This document shows, piece after piece, positions 24,366 to 31,556 of a DNA stretch of 64,000 nt (its first letter is position 1; every line of letters begins with the position of its first letter). The DNA is taken from assembly GCF_042675645.1 (NCBI RefSeq), contig NZ_JBHTJH010000004.1, positions 1-64,000 on the forward strand. Direction: 5' to 3'. The stretch comes from Sungkyunkwania multivorans (GTDB lineage: Bacteria > Bacteroidota > Bacteroidia > Flavobacteriales > Flavobacteriaceae). Below the pieces are notes generated by a model. That model ran no database searches. It was not told where the DNA came from and saw only the letters and a program-made list of their open reading frames with translations. A program made the position numbers and the translations under genes.

Positions 24366-25151
24366 ATGAAAAAGTTATTCTTATTACCTTGTTTTTTCTT
24401 TATGTTGTTCGGGATGGACGCTTCAGAATCCGAATTGGTCTGGGGAAAGACGGGACATCGCGTCGTTGGTGAAGTGGCTGAGCAACATCTTGGCAAAAAG
24501 GCAAAAAGGGAGATCGCCAAGCTATTGATGGGTGAGTCTCTGGCCAATGCTTCCACGTTTGCTGACGAAATAAAATCCGATAGGGCATTCAGGGAATTTT
24601 CACCATGGCACTATGTCAATTTTCCTTTTGATAAAAAATATGGTGAGGAACCTATCAGCGAATATGGTGATATCATCATGGGAATTGAAAAATGTATCTC
24701 GGTGCTGAAAGATGATGCCGCTGATCAGAAAGATAAGGTCTTCTATTTAAAGATGTTGGTTCACTTCATCGGCGACTTGCATCAACCGTTGCACGTTGGT
24801 AGGGCCGAAGACAAAGGGGGCAATGATTTTCAAGTGCGTTGGTTCGATGACGGGAGTAATTTACACAGAGTTTGGGATAGCGACATGATCGACCATTACG
24901 GAATGAGCTATACCGAATTGGCTTCAAACCTTCCTTCAATCAATAAAAGACAGGAAAAGGCGATTCAAGAAGGAACGATCTTGGACTGGGTATACGAATC
25001 GCAAAATTTGGCAAAGAAGACCTATGCTTCTGCTATAATAGGAGAGAAATTGCGCTATCGCTACATGTACGACCATTTTGGGACGGTAAAATCACAGTTG
25101 CAAAAAGGAGGTCTTCGCTTAGCGAAGGTACTCAACGATATCTTCGGTTAA
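24366..25151 (+). CDS. S1/P1-type nuclease
   Basis: 261 residues from the ATG at 24366; the longer frame from 24330 adds residues before a clear signal peptide. Zinc-ligand motifs are present: WGKTGHRVVGEVA (Trp close to the mature N-terminus), PWHYVNFP, LVHFIGDLHQPLHVG and HRVWDSDMIDHYG. The enzyme is a secreted or periplasmic nuclease that degrades single-stranded nucleic acid and removes 3'-phosphates, probably for phosphate and nucleoside scavenging. It converges with the pseudouridine synthase gene with a 4-bp overlap. Confidence 0.92.
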   Translation: MKKLFLLPCFFFMLFGMDASESELVWGKTGHRVVGEVAEQHLGKKAKREIAKLLMGESLANASTFADEIKSDRAFREFSPWHYVNFPFDKKYGEEPISEYGDIIMGIEKCISVLKDDAADQKDKVFYLKMLVHFIGDLHQPLHVGRAEDKGGNDFQVRWFDDGSNLHRVWDSDMIDHYGMSYTELASNLPSINKRQEKAIQEGTILDWVYESQNLAKKTYASAIIGEKLRYRYMYDHFGTVKSQLQKGGLRLAKVLNDIFG

Positions 25152-26038
25152 GGGTTGAATTTCTTATAGCGACGTTCTTCTTTTTCCATAAGTAAGGTGA
25201 ATTTATTTGGTGGTGGCAACTCAAAACGCAAACGTTGATCGGTATGCGGATGCTTTAGAGCAAGCCCTACTGCAGATAAGAATAGCCCTTTGTGTTTAAG
25301 GGTATGCCCTTCTTTCCCATATAAGGCATCTCCGACTATAGGATGCCCAATAGCGCTGAGGTGAATTCGCAATTGATGTGTCCTGCCGGTTCTGGGATAA
25401 AGCTTCAATGATGACAGGGTCTCGTTTCGCAACGAATTCACAGTTTTTAAGGTTTCAAAATAAGTGTTGGCAGCTCGATCGTTGATGGGCAAGGTGATCT
25501 CTCCTTCCAACTTGGGTGTACCGACGACCAAGGCCACATAGGTCTTGGAGATATGCTGCTCTTCAAACTGTTGATGCAGATGTTTCTGTGCGGATCGCGT
25601 CTTTGCGATGATCAGCAGCCCGCTAGTAGGGTTGTCCAACCGATGTACCGGTCTTGGGATTTTCATCGCATCTGCACCCTTGGAAATTTTTAGATTAAAG
25701 GGCAAGGCATTTTGTATGGTTCTAAAGTAGTTACCACTAGTGGGATAGCCAGCAGGTTTTTTGATGATGGCCAAGTGATCATCTTCGAAAATGACTGTCA
25801 ATGGCAGCTTAAAGATCTTTTGTAGAGGCTTTTCGAGATCCAACAACTCGATCGTCTGTCCTTCTTTGATCCAATGACCTGTGGTGGCGATCTCTCCATC
25901 GATTCGAATTCCGCCCTGTTTGATGGTCTTTTTCAGCGCACTTTTGGTGGTGATCGCGGAAAAAATGCTTGTACCATAATCTTGAAGTCGGATTTCCTCG
26001 CTAAGGAGGGGAACGATATGTGTCTCCAAGACCATCAT
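25148..26038 (-). CDS. RluA-family pseudouridine synthase
   Basis: 296 residues. The N-terminal S4-like RNA-binding segment is SALKKTIKQGGIRIDGE. The catalytic motif is HRLDNPTSGLLIIAKT, with the nucleophilic Asp, followed by the RTHQLRIHLSAIGHPIVGD signature. It isomerises uridine in rRNA or tRNA; the precise site cannot be told. It overlaps the converging nuclease gene by 4 bp, and the AraC regulator gene lies 18 bp upstream on the same strand. Confidence 0.92.
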   Translation of the reverse strand: MMVLETHIVPLLSEEIRLQDYGTSIFSAITTKSALKKTIKQGGIRIDGEIATTGHWIKEGQTIELLDLEKPLQKIFKLPLTVIFEDDHLAIIKKPAGYPTSGNYFRTIQNALPFNLKISKGADAMKIPRPVHRLDNPTSGLLIIAKTRSAQKHLHQQFEEQHISKTYVALVVGTPKLEGEITLPINDRAANTYFETLKTVNSLRNETLSSLKLYPRTGRTHQLRIHLSAIGHPIVGDALYGKEGHTLKHKGLFLSAVGLALKHPHTDQRLRFELPPPNKFTLLMEKEERRYKKFNP

Positions 26039-26056
26039 CGTAAGTAAGCGAATGAT

Positions 26057-26917
26057 CTAACGTTGTAATTCATTTAGTTTTTTCTTGTAGGCTCCTGGCG
26101 ATAGTCCCACATATTTTTTAAAGGTCCTAGACAGGTGGCTTTCGTCTGTAAAACCTAATTGAAATGCAATTTCAGCAATAGAATAGCTAGTATTCAATAA
26201 ACGATATTTGATAATGCCTAGCTTATAATAGGTGATGAATTGATGAATGGACTCACCCGTCTGCTTTTTGAAGAAAGCACTGATATTACTCGGAGAGGTA
26301 TTGAACTGGTCGGCTATATTTTGAAGTTTTAGCAATTCTGAATTGTAGATGTTACTTCTGATATAGGAAAGGATCTTATCTATTTTGGTGCTCTCCACCA
26401 CATTGGTACTATTCAAGGTGTAGTTTTCAGAAATATTTCTTGCAATGATGCTTAGAATGGTACTTACACAGTTAGAGATGATCTGCCGATAATAATTTTT
26501 TTTATTCTCGTATTCATCTACGACCAATTGTTGAATATTCCAAATACGTGCTCTGTCTTCTGAATTGAGAATGACATCGCCTGGCAATAAATTGGGATGA
26601 TGAAGAATGTGCTCGATCTTATTTAGCCAATACTCCCTATCGGGAAGATTCATATCTCCGGAGAAAAGCTGTTCCGTAAATTTGAAATGGCAAAAGTGAC
26701 TTTTCTCTTCAATCTCAAAAAAATGGGTGTCTTCTGGTGCCAGAAAGAAGATGTCTCCTTGGCCGTAACTAAATCGTACGTCATTTATCGTATGAAATCC
26801 CTTGCCTTTCTCTACAAATACAATCTCGAAATAGTTATGGTTATGGGGTTCGGATTCCCATTCATCAAACTTATATTGATGGATCAAGAAAGTTTCGTGC
26901 AAATTATATCGAGCCAT
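26057..26917 (-). CDS. AraC-family transcriptional regulator (cupin sensor)
   Basis: 286 residues. The N-terminal cupin-like domain is HNHNYFEIVFVEKGKGFHTIN...GDIFFLAPEDTHFFEIE. The C-terminal pair of helix-turn-helices includes LQNIADQFNTSPSNISAFFKKQTG and IAEIAFQLGFTDESHLSRTFKKYVG. It is divergent from the DoxX gene at 27121. The octamer TATGCACG occurs both in its own upstream region (26961-26968) and in the DoxX promoter (27085-27092), so it may control both. The inducer is unknown. Confidence 0.92.
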   Translation of the reverse strand: MARYNLHETFLIHQYKFDEWESEPHNHNYFEIVFVEKGKGFHTINDVRFSYGQGDIFFLAPEDTHFFEIEEKSHFCHFKFTEQLFSGDMNLPDREYWLNKIEHILHHPNLLPGDVILNSEDRARIWNIQQLVVDEYENKKNYYRQIISNCVSTILSIIARNISENYTLNSTNVVESTKIDKILSYIRSNIYNSELLKLQNIADQFNTSPSNISAFFKKQTGESIHQFITYYKLGIIKYRLLNTSYSIAEIAFQLGFTDESHLSRTFKKYVGLSPGAYKKKLNELQR

Positions 26918-27076
26918 TTCTTAATGGAATAGGGGGTCTTAGCGCTTAAAGTTACACAATTATGCACGTTAAAAAAGAGGCCGACGAAAATTTTCGAAAA
27001 CTACTATAACGTTGTAGTGTTGATTATAAATCGCTGGTTTATAGAATTGTACATGTATAAAATAATTTTTTACAAG

Positions 27077-27105
27077 TTGAAAACTATGCACGCATAGTAT
27101 CTTTG
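27077..27105 (+). promoter_or_regulatory. Promoter of the DoxX-like gene
   Basis: TTG (27077-27079), 18 bp, then TATCTTTG (27098-27105). It matches the Bacteroidota consensus and places the start of transcription near 27112, nine bases before the ATG at 27121. Confidence 0.82.
27083..27098. promoter_or_regulatory. Operator-like inverted repeat in the promoter spacer
   Basis: ACTATGC-AC-GCATAGT is a perfect 7-bp inverted repeat lying exactly between the -33 and -7 elements. A protein bound here would block the polymerase or twist the promoter. It shares TATGCACG with the upstream region of the neighbouring AraC gene. Confidence 0.55.
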
Positions 27106-27120
27106 TACTATCAAAATCAA

Positions 27121-27543
27121 ATGACAGTGAAGAACAAAGTATTGACATATGCTATAATAAGAATGCTACTAGGTACGACGCTTATCGTACATGCGGTACT
27201 TTCAATATTTAGCTATCAAGACTTTTTGGTGAGATTGGATGATTATTTCGACACGACTCAAGTCTTTAATAACCTTTTTTTGCGACTTACCGCCCCATTG
27301 GTCCCATTCGAAGAGTTTGCGGTTGGACTTTTTATTGCAACAGGTCTCTTTACAAAGAATACGTTGAAAATAGGAAGTTTTTTGCTTCTATTCTTTGCGG
27401 CCTTTCTATGGAGTGCAGGAGAGTTGGATCGTGCGATCTTACATTTTGGCACAGTGGTGACCATGATGATACTGCTTTATAATAACGAGTACAATCTTTA
27501 TTCTTTGGATTGGCATAACAATACATATATCAAGCAACAATAA
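27121..27543 (+). CDS. DoxX-like membrane protein
   Basis: 140 residues from the ATG at 27121, next to the promoter; the earlier ATG at 27103 lies inside the -7 box. Four hydrophobic helices contain RMLLGTTLIVHAVLSIF, PFEEFAVGLFIATGLF and GSFLLLFFAAFLW, the spacing of the DoxX/MauE-like superfamily of electron-transfer-associated or terpene-like membrane proteins. The function in this organism is unknown. It is divergent from an AraC gene, which may control it. Confidence 0.82.
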   Translation: MTVKNKVLTYAIIRMLLGTTLIVHAVLSIFSYQDFLVRLDDYFDTTQVFNNLFLRLTAPLVPFEEFAVGLFIATGLFTKNTLKIGSFLLLFFAAFLWSAGELDRAILHFGTVVTMMILLYNNEYNLYSLDWHNNTYIKQQ

Positions 27544-27544
27544 A

Positions 27545-27583
27545 CCGGGTCGATGTGTAGTCCCCAACCTATATATGACCCGG
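27545..27583 (+). other. Hairpin just after the DoxX stop codon
   Basis: CCGGGTC (27545-27551) pairs perfectly with GACCCGG (27577-27583) across a 25-nt loop. It starts two bases after the stop codon and lacks a T-run, so it may protect the message instead of ending it. Confidence 0.4.
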
Positions 27584-27662
27584 CAGTTGCCTAAAATACA
27601 AGACATTGAGCACGTCGGTGCTAGATTTTTCATTTTGTTTTTATGTTGGTTAGTTGAAAAAG

Positions 27663-27688
27663 GGTTCCGATACATCGGAGCCTTTTTT
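27663..27688 (+). terminator. Intrinsic terminator of the DoxX transcript
   Basis: GGTTCCGA-TACA-TCGGAGCC (one G-U pair) followed by six T residues. The 120-nt interval after the stop codon makes a long 3' untranslated region. Confidence 0.82.
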
Positions 27689-27780
27689 GTTTCGCCACAA
27701 CATAAGGGCTTTTGACAACAATTTTTTGTTTTAGATCCCTGATACGAGTAAACTTGTTAAGCATTTAATAGGAAAGCCCC

Positions 27781-27903
27781 ATGATAAAAAATAGAAATAC
27801 TGCACGTACGTTTGTTATTCCACAAAATATAGTAAGAACACGAGTTTTGATGATGGTCTTTGCCGGCTTATATTTTTTGGCATACTACTTGATTACAATA
27901 TAA
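27781..27903 (+). CDS. Possible 40-residue membrane peptide
   Basis: An ATG-started frame of 40 codons with a TAA stop. A basic N-terminus (MIKNRNTARTF) is followed by one hydrophobic helix (VLMMVFAGLYFLAYYLITI). An AGGAAAG purine run lies 8-10 bp upstream. A bidirectional terminator follows at 27957-27988. It is too short to be certain, and no family is recognised. If real, it would be a single-pass inner-membrane peptide. Confidence 0.45.
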   Translation: MIKNRNTARTFVIPQNIVRTRVLMMVFAGLYFLAYYLITI

Positions 27904-27956
27904 CATGTTGGTTGTGAGGATGCTAGTCTAAAGGCTAGAGGTAGTGACCAGTATGA

Positions 27957-27988
27957 GAAAAATCGGTGCCCCAAACTCCGATTTTTTT
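27957..27988. terminator. Bidirectional terminator
   Basis: AAATCGG pairs with CCGATTT, with A-runs to the left and eight T residues to the right. It serves the possible peptide gene on plus and the AlkB gene (ending at 27988) on minus. Confidence 0.85.
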
Positions 27989-28587
27989 TATTTTATGACC
28001 CTAAAGGTAATATTTATCCTGGGGTCAATTTTTTTTGCGGTCTTCGGAAGCTGATGGAGCCAATGGTGTTGTGTAGGACCTTTCATCAGAAGCAGGCTTC
28101 CATGATCTAATAGGAGCTTCTGCTTTAGATCTTTATCGTGCTTGTGCTTGAAATGGAAACGTCGTGTTGCCCCAAGGCTTATTGAGGCGATCACAGGATC
28201 AGTCCCAAGTTCCTTCTCGTCATCCGCATGCCAACCATTGCTATCAGTTCCATCTCTATACAAATTGAGCAATGCCGTAGTAAAAGATGTCTGGGCCACC
28301 TGCTCTACCAAAGCTTTTATTTCATTTAAAGTTTCTGTAAATCTTTCTGGTTGCATGGTGATGTTCGAATAGGAATAGGGTTTTCCATTATTGCCGTAAA
28401 GCGCGGTGAGTCTGGGTTGTGGATAAACTTTGCCAAAGACTCGTATATCATCTTGCTGCCACGGTGTTTCTTCAAATAGAATATCAAAATAGTGGTTCGC
28501 CGCTTTTTCAGCGAAAAATCTTGGGAAATAAACGACTTCTGCATCGGGCATTTCAAGGGTTTGTGGAGGTATATCGAAAAGTTCCAT
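27988..28587 (-). CDS. alkB: AlkB-family 2-oxoglutarate/Fe(II) dioxygenase
   Basis: 199 residues. The iron ligands HxD lie in NGWHADDEKELG, the distal His is in the HHWLHQLPK region, and the 2-oxoglutarate arginines are in RINITFRVI. Active-site stretches IASISLGATRRFHFKHK and LLMKGPTQHHW match AlkB-type DNA repair enzymes. It demethylates N1-methyladenine and N3-methylcytosine in DNA or RNA. It lies 4 bp after the AraC gene on the same strand, so the pair may form an operon. Confidence 0.9.
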   Translation of the reverse strand: MELFDIPPQTLEMPDAEVVYFPRFFAEKAANHYFDILFEETPWQQDDIRVFGKVYPQPRLTALYGNNGKPYSYSNITMQPERFTETLNEIKALVEQVAQTSFTTALLNLYRDGTDSNGWHADDEKELGTDPVIASISLGATRRFHFKHKHDKDLKQKLLLDHGSLLLMKGPTQHHWLHQLPKTAKKIDPRINITFRVIK

Positions 28588-28591
28588 GGCG

Positions 28592-29470
28592 CTATCTTAC
28601 AATCTTTATGAGTTCGTTTCGATATTTGGTCGGTGTTTTGCCCGTGTACGTCTTGAACGACTTGTGAAAGTGAGAAAAATTGTTGAACCCACATTCATAG
28701 CATACCTCTGTGATGCTCAATGGTTGTTCGGATATCAGTTTTATGGCATGGACCAAGCGGTGTTCATTGACAAATTTTGTAAAGGTCTTTCCCGTTCGTT
28801 GCTTAAAGTACCTACAAAAGGCCGGAACCGTCATGCTTACGTGTCCGGCAATCTCATTGAGACGTATCGATCGCTTAAATTCTTGTTGCACAAATGCAAA
28901 TATCTGATTGAGACGTTCATTGTCTTGGGGCTCTGTTTCGATCATGATACCTTCCAAATTAAGCAAGGTATATTCTGTAGAGGATGCCAAGTACTGTAGG
29001 ATCTTTATCAATCTTAATAGGCGTTTAAAACTGTCCAGGGGAACCAACGATTCTAATTGTGCGCCTATGTGGCGTTTGGTCTCTCCATGAAATACGATTC
29101 CTTTTTTGGCTTTTTCAAACAACAGTTGAACCTCTTCCATCTCCGGAAGTTTCATAAAATCGGTTCCAAGGAGACCTTCGCGCACTTGTACTACTGTCTC
29201 GCTTTTATTTCCCGAGAACCGATTGGTAAAACCGTAATGCGGAAGATTGGCCCCTATAAAGATAAGATCGCCATTGTTGTAGTAAGAGATGTGGCTTCCT
29301 ATATGTCGTTTCCCAGCGCCTCCGTTGACATAGACGATCTCCATTTCTGGATGAAAATGCCAACTCGCATTCTCATTCTGGTTCTTTTCGTCGTAGTGTT
29401 TAACTTCAATGGAGGAACCAAATTCTGGAGCAATCACTTCTAATGTAGGTTTCTTTAACATCAGCAACAT
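28592..29470 (-). CDS. AraC-family transcriptional regulator (cupin sensor)
   Basis: 292 residues as called from the ATG at 29470; an ATG three codons later (MLKKPTLE) is equally possible. The N-terminal cupin is WHFHPEMEIVYVNGGAGKRHIGSH...GDLIFIGANLPHYGF. The C-terminal double helix-turn-helix is LNEIAGHVSMTVPAFCRYFKQRTG and ITEVCYECGFNNFSHFHKSFKTYTG. Two ATTATGCAA direct repeats exactly 21 bp apart lie upstream (29513-29542), the spacing typical of AraC-type sites, so autoregulation is likely. Confidence 0.93.
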   Translation of the reverse strand: MLLMLKKPTLEVIAPEFGSSIEVKHYDEKNQNENASWHFHPEMEIVYVNGGAGKRHIGSHISYYNNGDLIFIGANLPHYGFTNRFSGNKSETVVQVREGLLGTDFMKLPEMEEVQLLFEKAKKGIVFHGETKRHIGAQLESLVPLDSFKRLLRLIKILQYLASSTEYTLLNLEGIMIETEPQDNERLNQIFAFVQQEFKRSIRLNEIAGHVSMTVPAFCRYFKQRTGKTFTKFVNEHRLVHAIKLISEQPLSITEVCYECGFNNFSHFHKSFKTYTGKTPTKYRNELIKIVR

Positions 29471-29512
29471 TCAATGGGTTACATTAAAAATACGATTTAC
29501 CTTCCATATAGG

Positions 29513-29542
29513 ATTATGCAAAATTACCTCAAAATTATGCAA
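29513..29542. promoter_or_regulatory. Direct repeats with AraC-type 21-bp spacing
   Basis: ATTATGCAA at 29513-29521 and again at 29534-29542; identity continues through a following ATT with one mismatch. The 21-bp start-to-start spacing is two helical turns, as in araI1/araI2. The site lies 43-72 bp upstream of the AraC gene start and about 130 bp from the divergent gene at 29674. Confidence 0.6.
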
Positions 29543-29673
29543 TATTGATTGCACGGTCCTTATCCATACCAACAACAGTTAAAATAGTGTATAAATCAGA
29601 AAATGGAGTGGTGGTGACACTGATATAACTATTACAACTTTGTATCAGTCAAATCATTAAAACCATTTGCATT

Positions 29674-30015
29674 ATGAAAAAATTGAGAGCACTTGCGGCA
29701 GTTATGACATTGGCAATGTCATATACCATGACCGCATCCGATGGAAAAGGGCTGAAAGGGTCGAAGGTACAAGCGCCAAGTATTAGAGTGGAGAACAATT
29801 TGGTTTCGGTCTCTATTCTAAATAGAGAACTAGCTCAGTATCGTGTGGCAATATATGACGAATATGGAGAACTCATGTACCAGGGAGGACTCGGTGATGA
29901 GATAAGCTTAGGTAAGATGTTTGATTTCTCTATTGCTAAAAAGGGGTATTATACCTTTAAATTTTCTAACGACAACGGATACAGGTTTAGTTACCAACTT
30001 AAGGTTGGGGTTTAG
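29674..30015 (+). CDS. Small exported protein of unknown function
   Basis: 113 residues. A cleavable signal peptide (KKLRALAAVMTLAMSYTMTAS) is followed by a single beta-sandwich-like domain (VENNLVSVSILNRELAQYRVAIYDEYGELMYQG...KKGYYTFKFSNDNGYRFSYQLKVG). The pattern resembles Bacteroidota secretion-type Ig-like tails, such as DUF3244-like or C-terminal sorting-like folds, but without upstream domains. It is followed by a terminator at 30037-30062. The promoter could not be placed with confidence. Confidence 0.7.
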   Translation: MKKLRALAAVMTLAMSYTMTASDGKGLKGSKVQAPSIRVENNLVSVSILNRELAQYRVAIYDEYGELMYQGGLGDEISLGKMFDFSIAKKGYYTFKFSNDNGYRFSYQLKVGV

Positions 30016-30036
30016 TTTACTTTACTTACTCTGATG

Positions 30037-30062
30037 AAAGAGAGGGTGTCACCCTCTCTTTT
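30037..30062 (+). terminator. Intrinsic terminator
   Basis: AAAGAGAGGGT-GTC-ACCCTCTCTTTT, 11-bp perfect stem ending in T residues, 21 bp after the stop of the small exported protein gene. Confidence 0.9.
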
Positions 30063-30067
30063 GTCAT

Positions 30068-30433
30068 TTAATATGATAGTTGGGTGTATGAATGGGCCCA
30101 ATAGATCAATCCAAATTGAAGCGTCAATCTCCCGTATAACAACCATTTTGGTAATCCCAAACCTGCCTTTTTGTTTTGTATCATGTACCAATGTACTGGT
30201 AAAAAGGAGACCAGAAGCAATACAATACCCCACGCAGCGATTGTGGTTGTTTCTTGTATCAATAAAAGGACACCTAGCAAAACTTCAGCAAAACCGCTTA
30301 GAAAGACCAAAAGCCGATGTTTTGGAAGATACCTTGGCATGATCCGCATAAACGCTTTGGGCCTAATGAAATGAAATCCTCCGGCGACGATGAATATACT
30401 GGCCATGAGGTAAACATGCCACGGATGAGTCAT
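30068..30433 (-). CDS. DoxX-family membrane protein
   Basis: 121 residues with four hydrophobic helices. The motif HFIRPKAFMRIMPRYLPKHRLLVFLSGFAEVLLG (in pieces) is the DoxX-like subfamily pattern with a conserved P-x-x-P turn and the FxxGxxE helix. Its start overlaps the stop of the next upstream gene by 4 bp (ATGA), so both are on one message. The biochemical role is unknown. Confidence 0.85.
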   Translation of the reverse strand: MTHPWHVYLMASIFIVAGGFHFIRPKAFMRIMPRYLPKHRLLVFLSGFAEVLLGVLLLIQETTTIAAWGIVLLLVSFLPVHWYMIQNKKAGLGLPKWLLYGRLTLQFGLIYWAHSYTQLSY

Positions 30434-30843
30434 GTCGTCAATTTTTTATGAAATTCCACTTTCCTAAAGCGGGTGGCAGTCCAATTATCATCGATAACGA
30501 TCGCCCTTACGCGCTCATAGTAATGGTTGCCCAAAATGGTCCATTGATCATTATCTTTGGTAAGGGAGTCGATCGCGCAATGGGATGATCCTTTTCTAGG
30601 GCAAGCAAACCACAGGATAGCATCTCCGTCCAACTTCGGCGCCAGTGTTTCCATTTGCTCCTCCAGTTCTTTTTGTGAGGTAACAAAGACAAGGGCGAAA
30701 TCCACTTTGGTCACCACCACCAAGGACTCTTTCACTTCAAAACCATCGGGAATATCCAGCTCTTCATCGAAGCCCTCGGGTTTATTGAGGATAAGCACCT
30801 CGGGATGATCATTTAATTGTAGTTTTTTGAAGAGTTGGTTCAT
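30430..30843 (-). CDS. DUF3052-like small protein
   Basis: 137 residues, soluble. It starts MNQLFKKLQLNDHPEVLILNKPEGF, contains FALVFVTSQKELEEQMETLAPKLDGDAILWFACPRK, and ends with DNWTATRFRKVEF. This resembles the DUF3052-type proteins of Bacteroidota, which are sometimes linked to DNA metabolism. I know of no established function. It overlaps the DoxX gene downstream by 4 bp, and the MOSC gene starts about 680 bp upstream. Confidence 0.7.
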   Translation of the reverse strand: MNQLFKKLQLNDHPEVLILNKPEGFDEELDIPDGFEVKESLVVVTKVDFALVFVTSQKELEEQMETLAPKLDGDAILWFACPRKGSSHCAIDSLTKDNDQWTILGNHYYERVRAIVIDDNWTATRFRKVEFHKKLTT

Positions 30844-30877
30844 ACCTTAAAGGTACAAAATAATCGTATTCAATTCA

Positions 30878-31519
30878 TTAGGCCTTATCTAGAAAAATGC
30901 TCAACTTCTTTCGTTTTTCTGCAGGTATCGAATCAAGTTTCAAGATCTTTTCAAGAATTGATCGATTCTTTACTTGAGCGAACAAGAACTCAAAGAATTG
31001 TGCGGTCGTCACAGCATCCGTATGACGCTCGGCTAAAACCAATTCATCACCCGTGGCCACCTCACCTTCTTCCAAGACCTTTACATAGGTTCCGGGATGT
31101 CCGTGAGCGATAAATTCTTTCAATACTTTCTGTGTGCCAAATTTGACTCCGAATTTATAGCATGGCTCTCTGGGCTGTGTGATCTGTACCAAGGCATCTC
31201 CTATTTTGTAGATATCACCAATAAATATCTCGTGCTCATCGAGGCCAGCGACCGTGAGATTCTCGCCGAACATACCCCAATTCCAATCGAGATCTGGGTA
31301 TTTCTGTTTCCAATACGGATAATGGTCTGCCGAGAACAGGTAGCAGGCCTTATAACTTCCGCCATGTACTTTTCTATTGGATACTTCGTCCCCTTTCACT
31401 GTTTCTTTGCCCAAGAAGATGGGGTGCGCAGTTGGTGTTTTGAAGATCCCGGTCTTCTCTTCTTTTCCTTTCCAAAGAATGAATCCAGGTTCGGCGATGT
31501 TGGTCGCAATCACTTTCAT
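30878..31519 (-). CDS. MOSC domain protein
   Basis: 213 residues. The central MOSC region is VHGGSYKACYLFSADHYPYW...WGMFGENLTVAGLDEHEIFIGDIYKIGDALVQITQPREPCYKFGVKF, in pieces. It contains the conserved cysteine (REPCYK) thought to carry sulfur near a molybdenum cofactor. It resembles YiiM-type proteins (6-N-hydroxylaminopurine reduction). The C-terminal helices are unusual but common in this subfamily. It lies 34 bp upstream of the DUF3052-like gene on the same strand. Confidence 0.9.
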   Translation of the reverse strand: MKVIATNIAEPGFILWKGKEEKTGIFKTPTAHPIFLGKETVKGDEVSNRKVHGGSYKACYLFSADHYPYWKQKYPDLDWNWGMFGENLTVAGLDEHEIFIGDIYKIGDALVQITQPREPCYKFGVKFGTQKVLKEFIAHGHPGTYVKVLEEGEVATGDELVLAERHTDAVTTAQFFEFLFAQVKNRSILEKILKLDSIPAEKRKKLSIFLDKA

Positions 31520-31556
31520 CGAATAAAAATAATTAAAATACCCAATATTTACCTAG

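Noticed and set aside
27575..27715. 46-codon ORF starting in the DoxX 3' region
   Set aside because: It runs through the DoxX terminator (27663-27688) and has no convincing ribosome-binding context, so it is probably chance.
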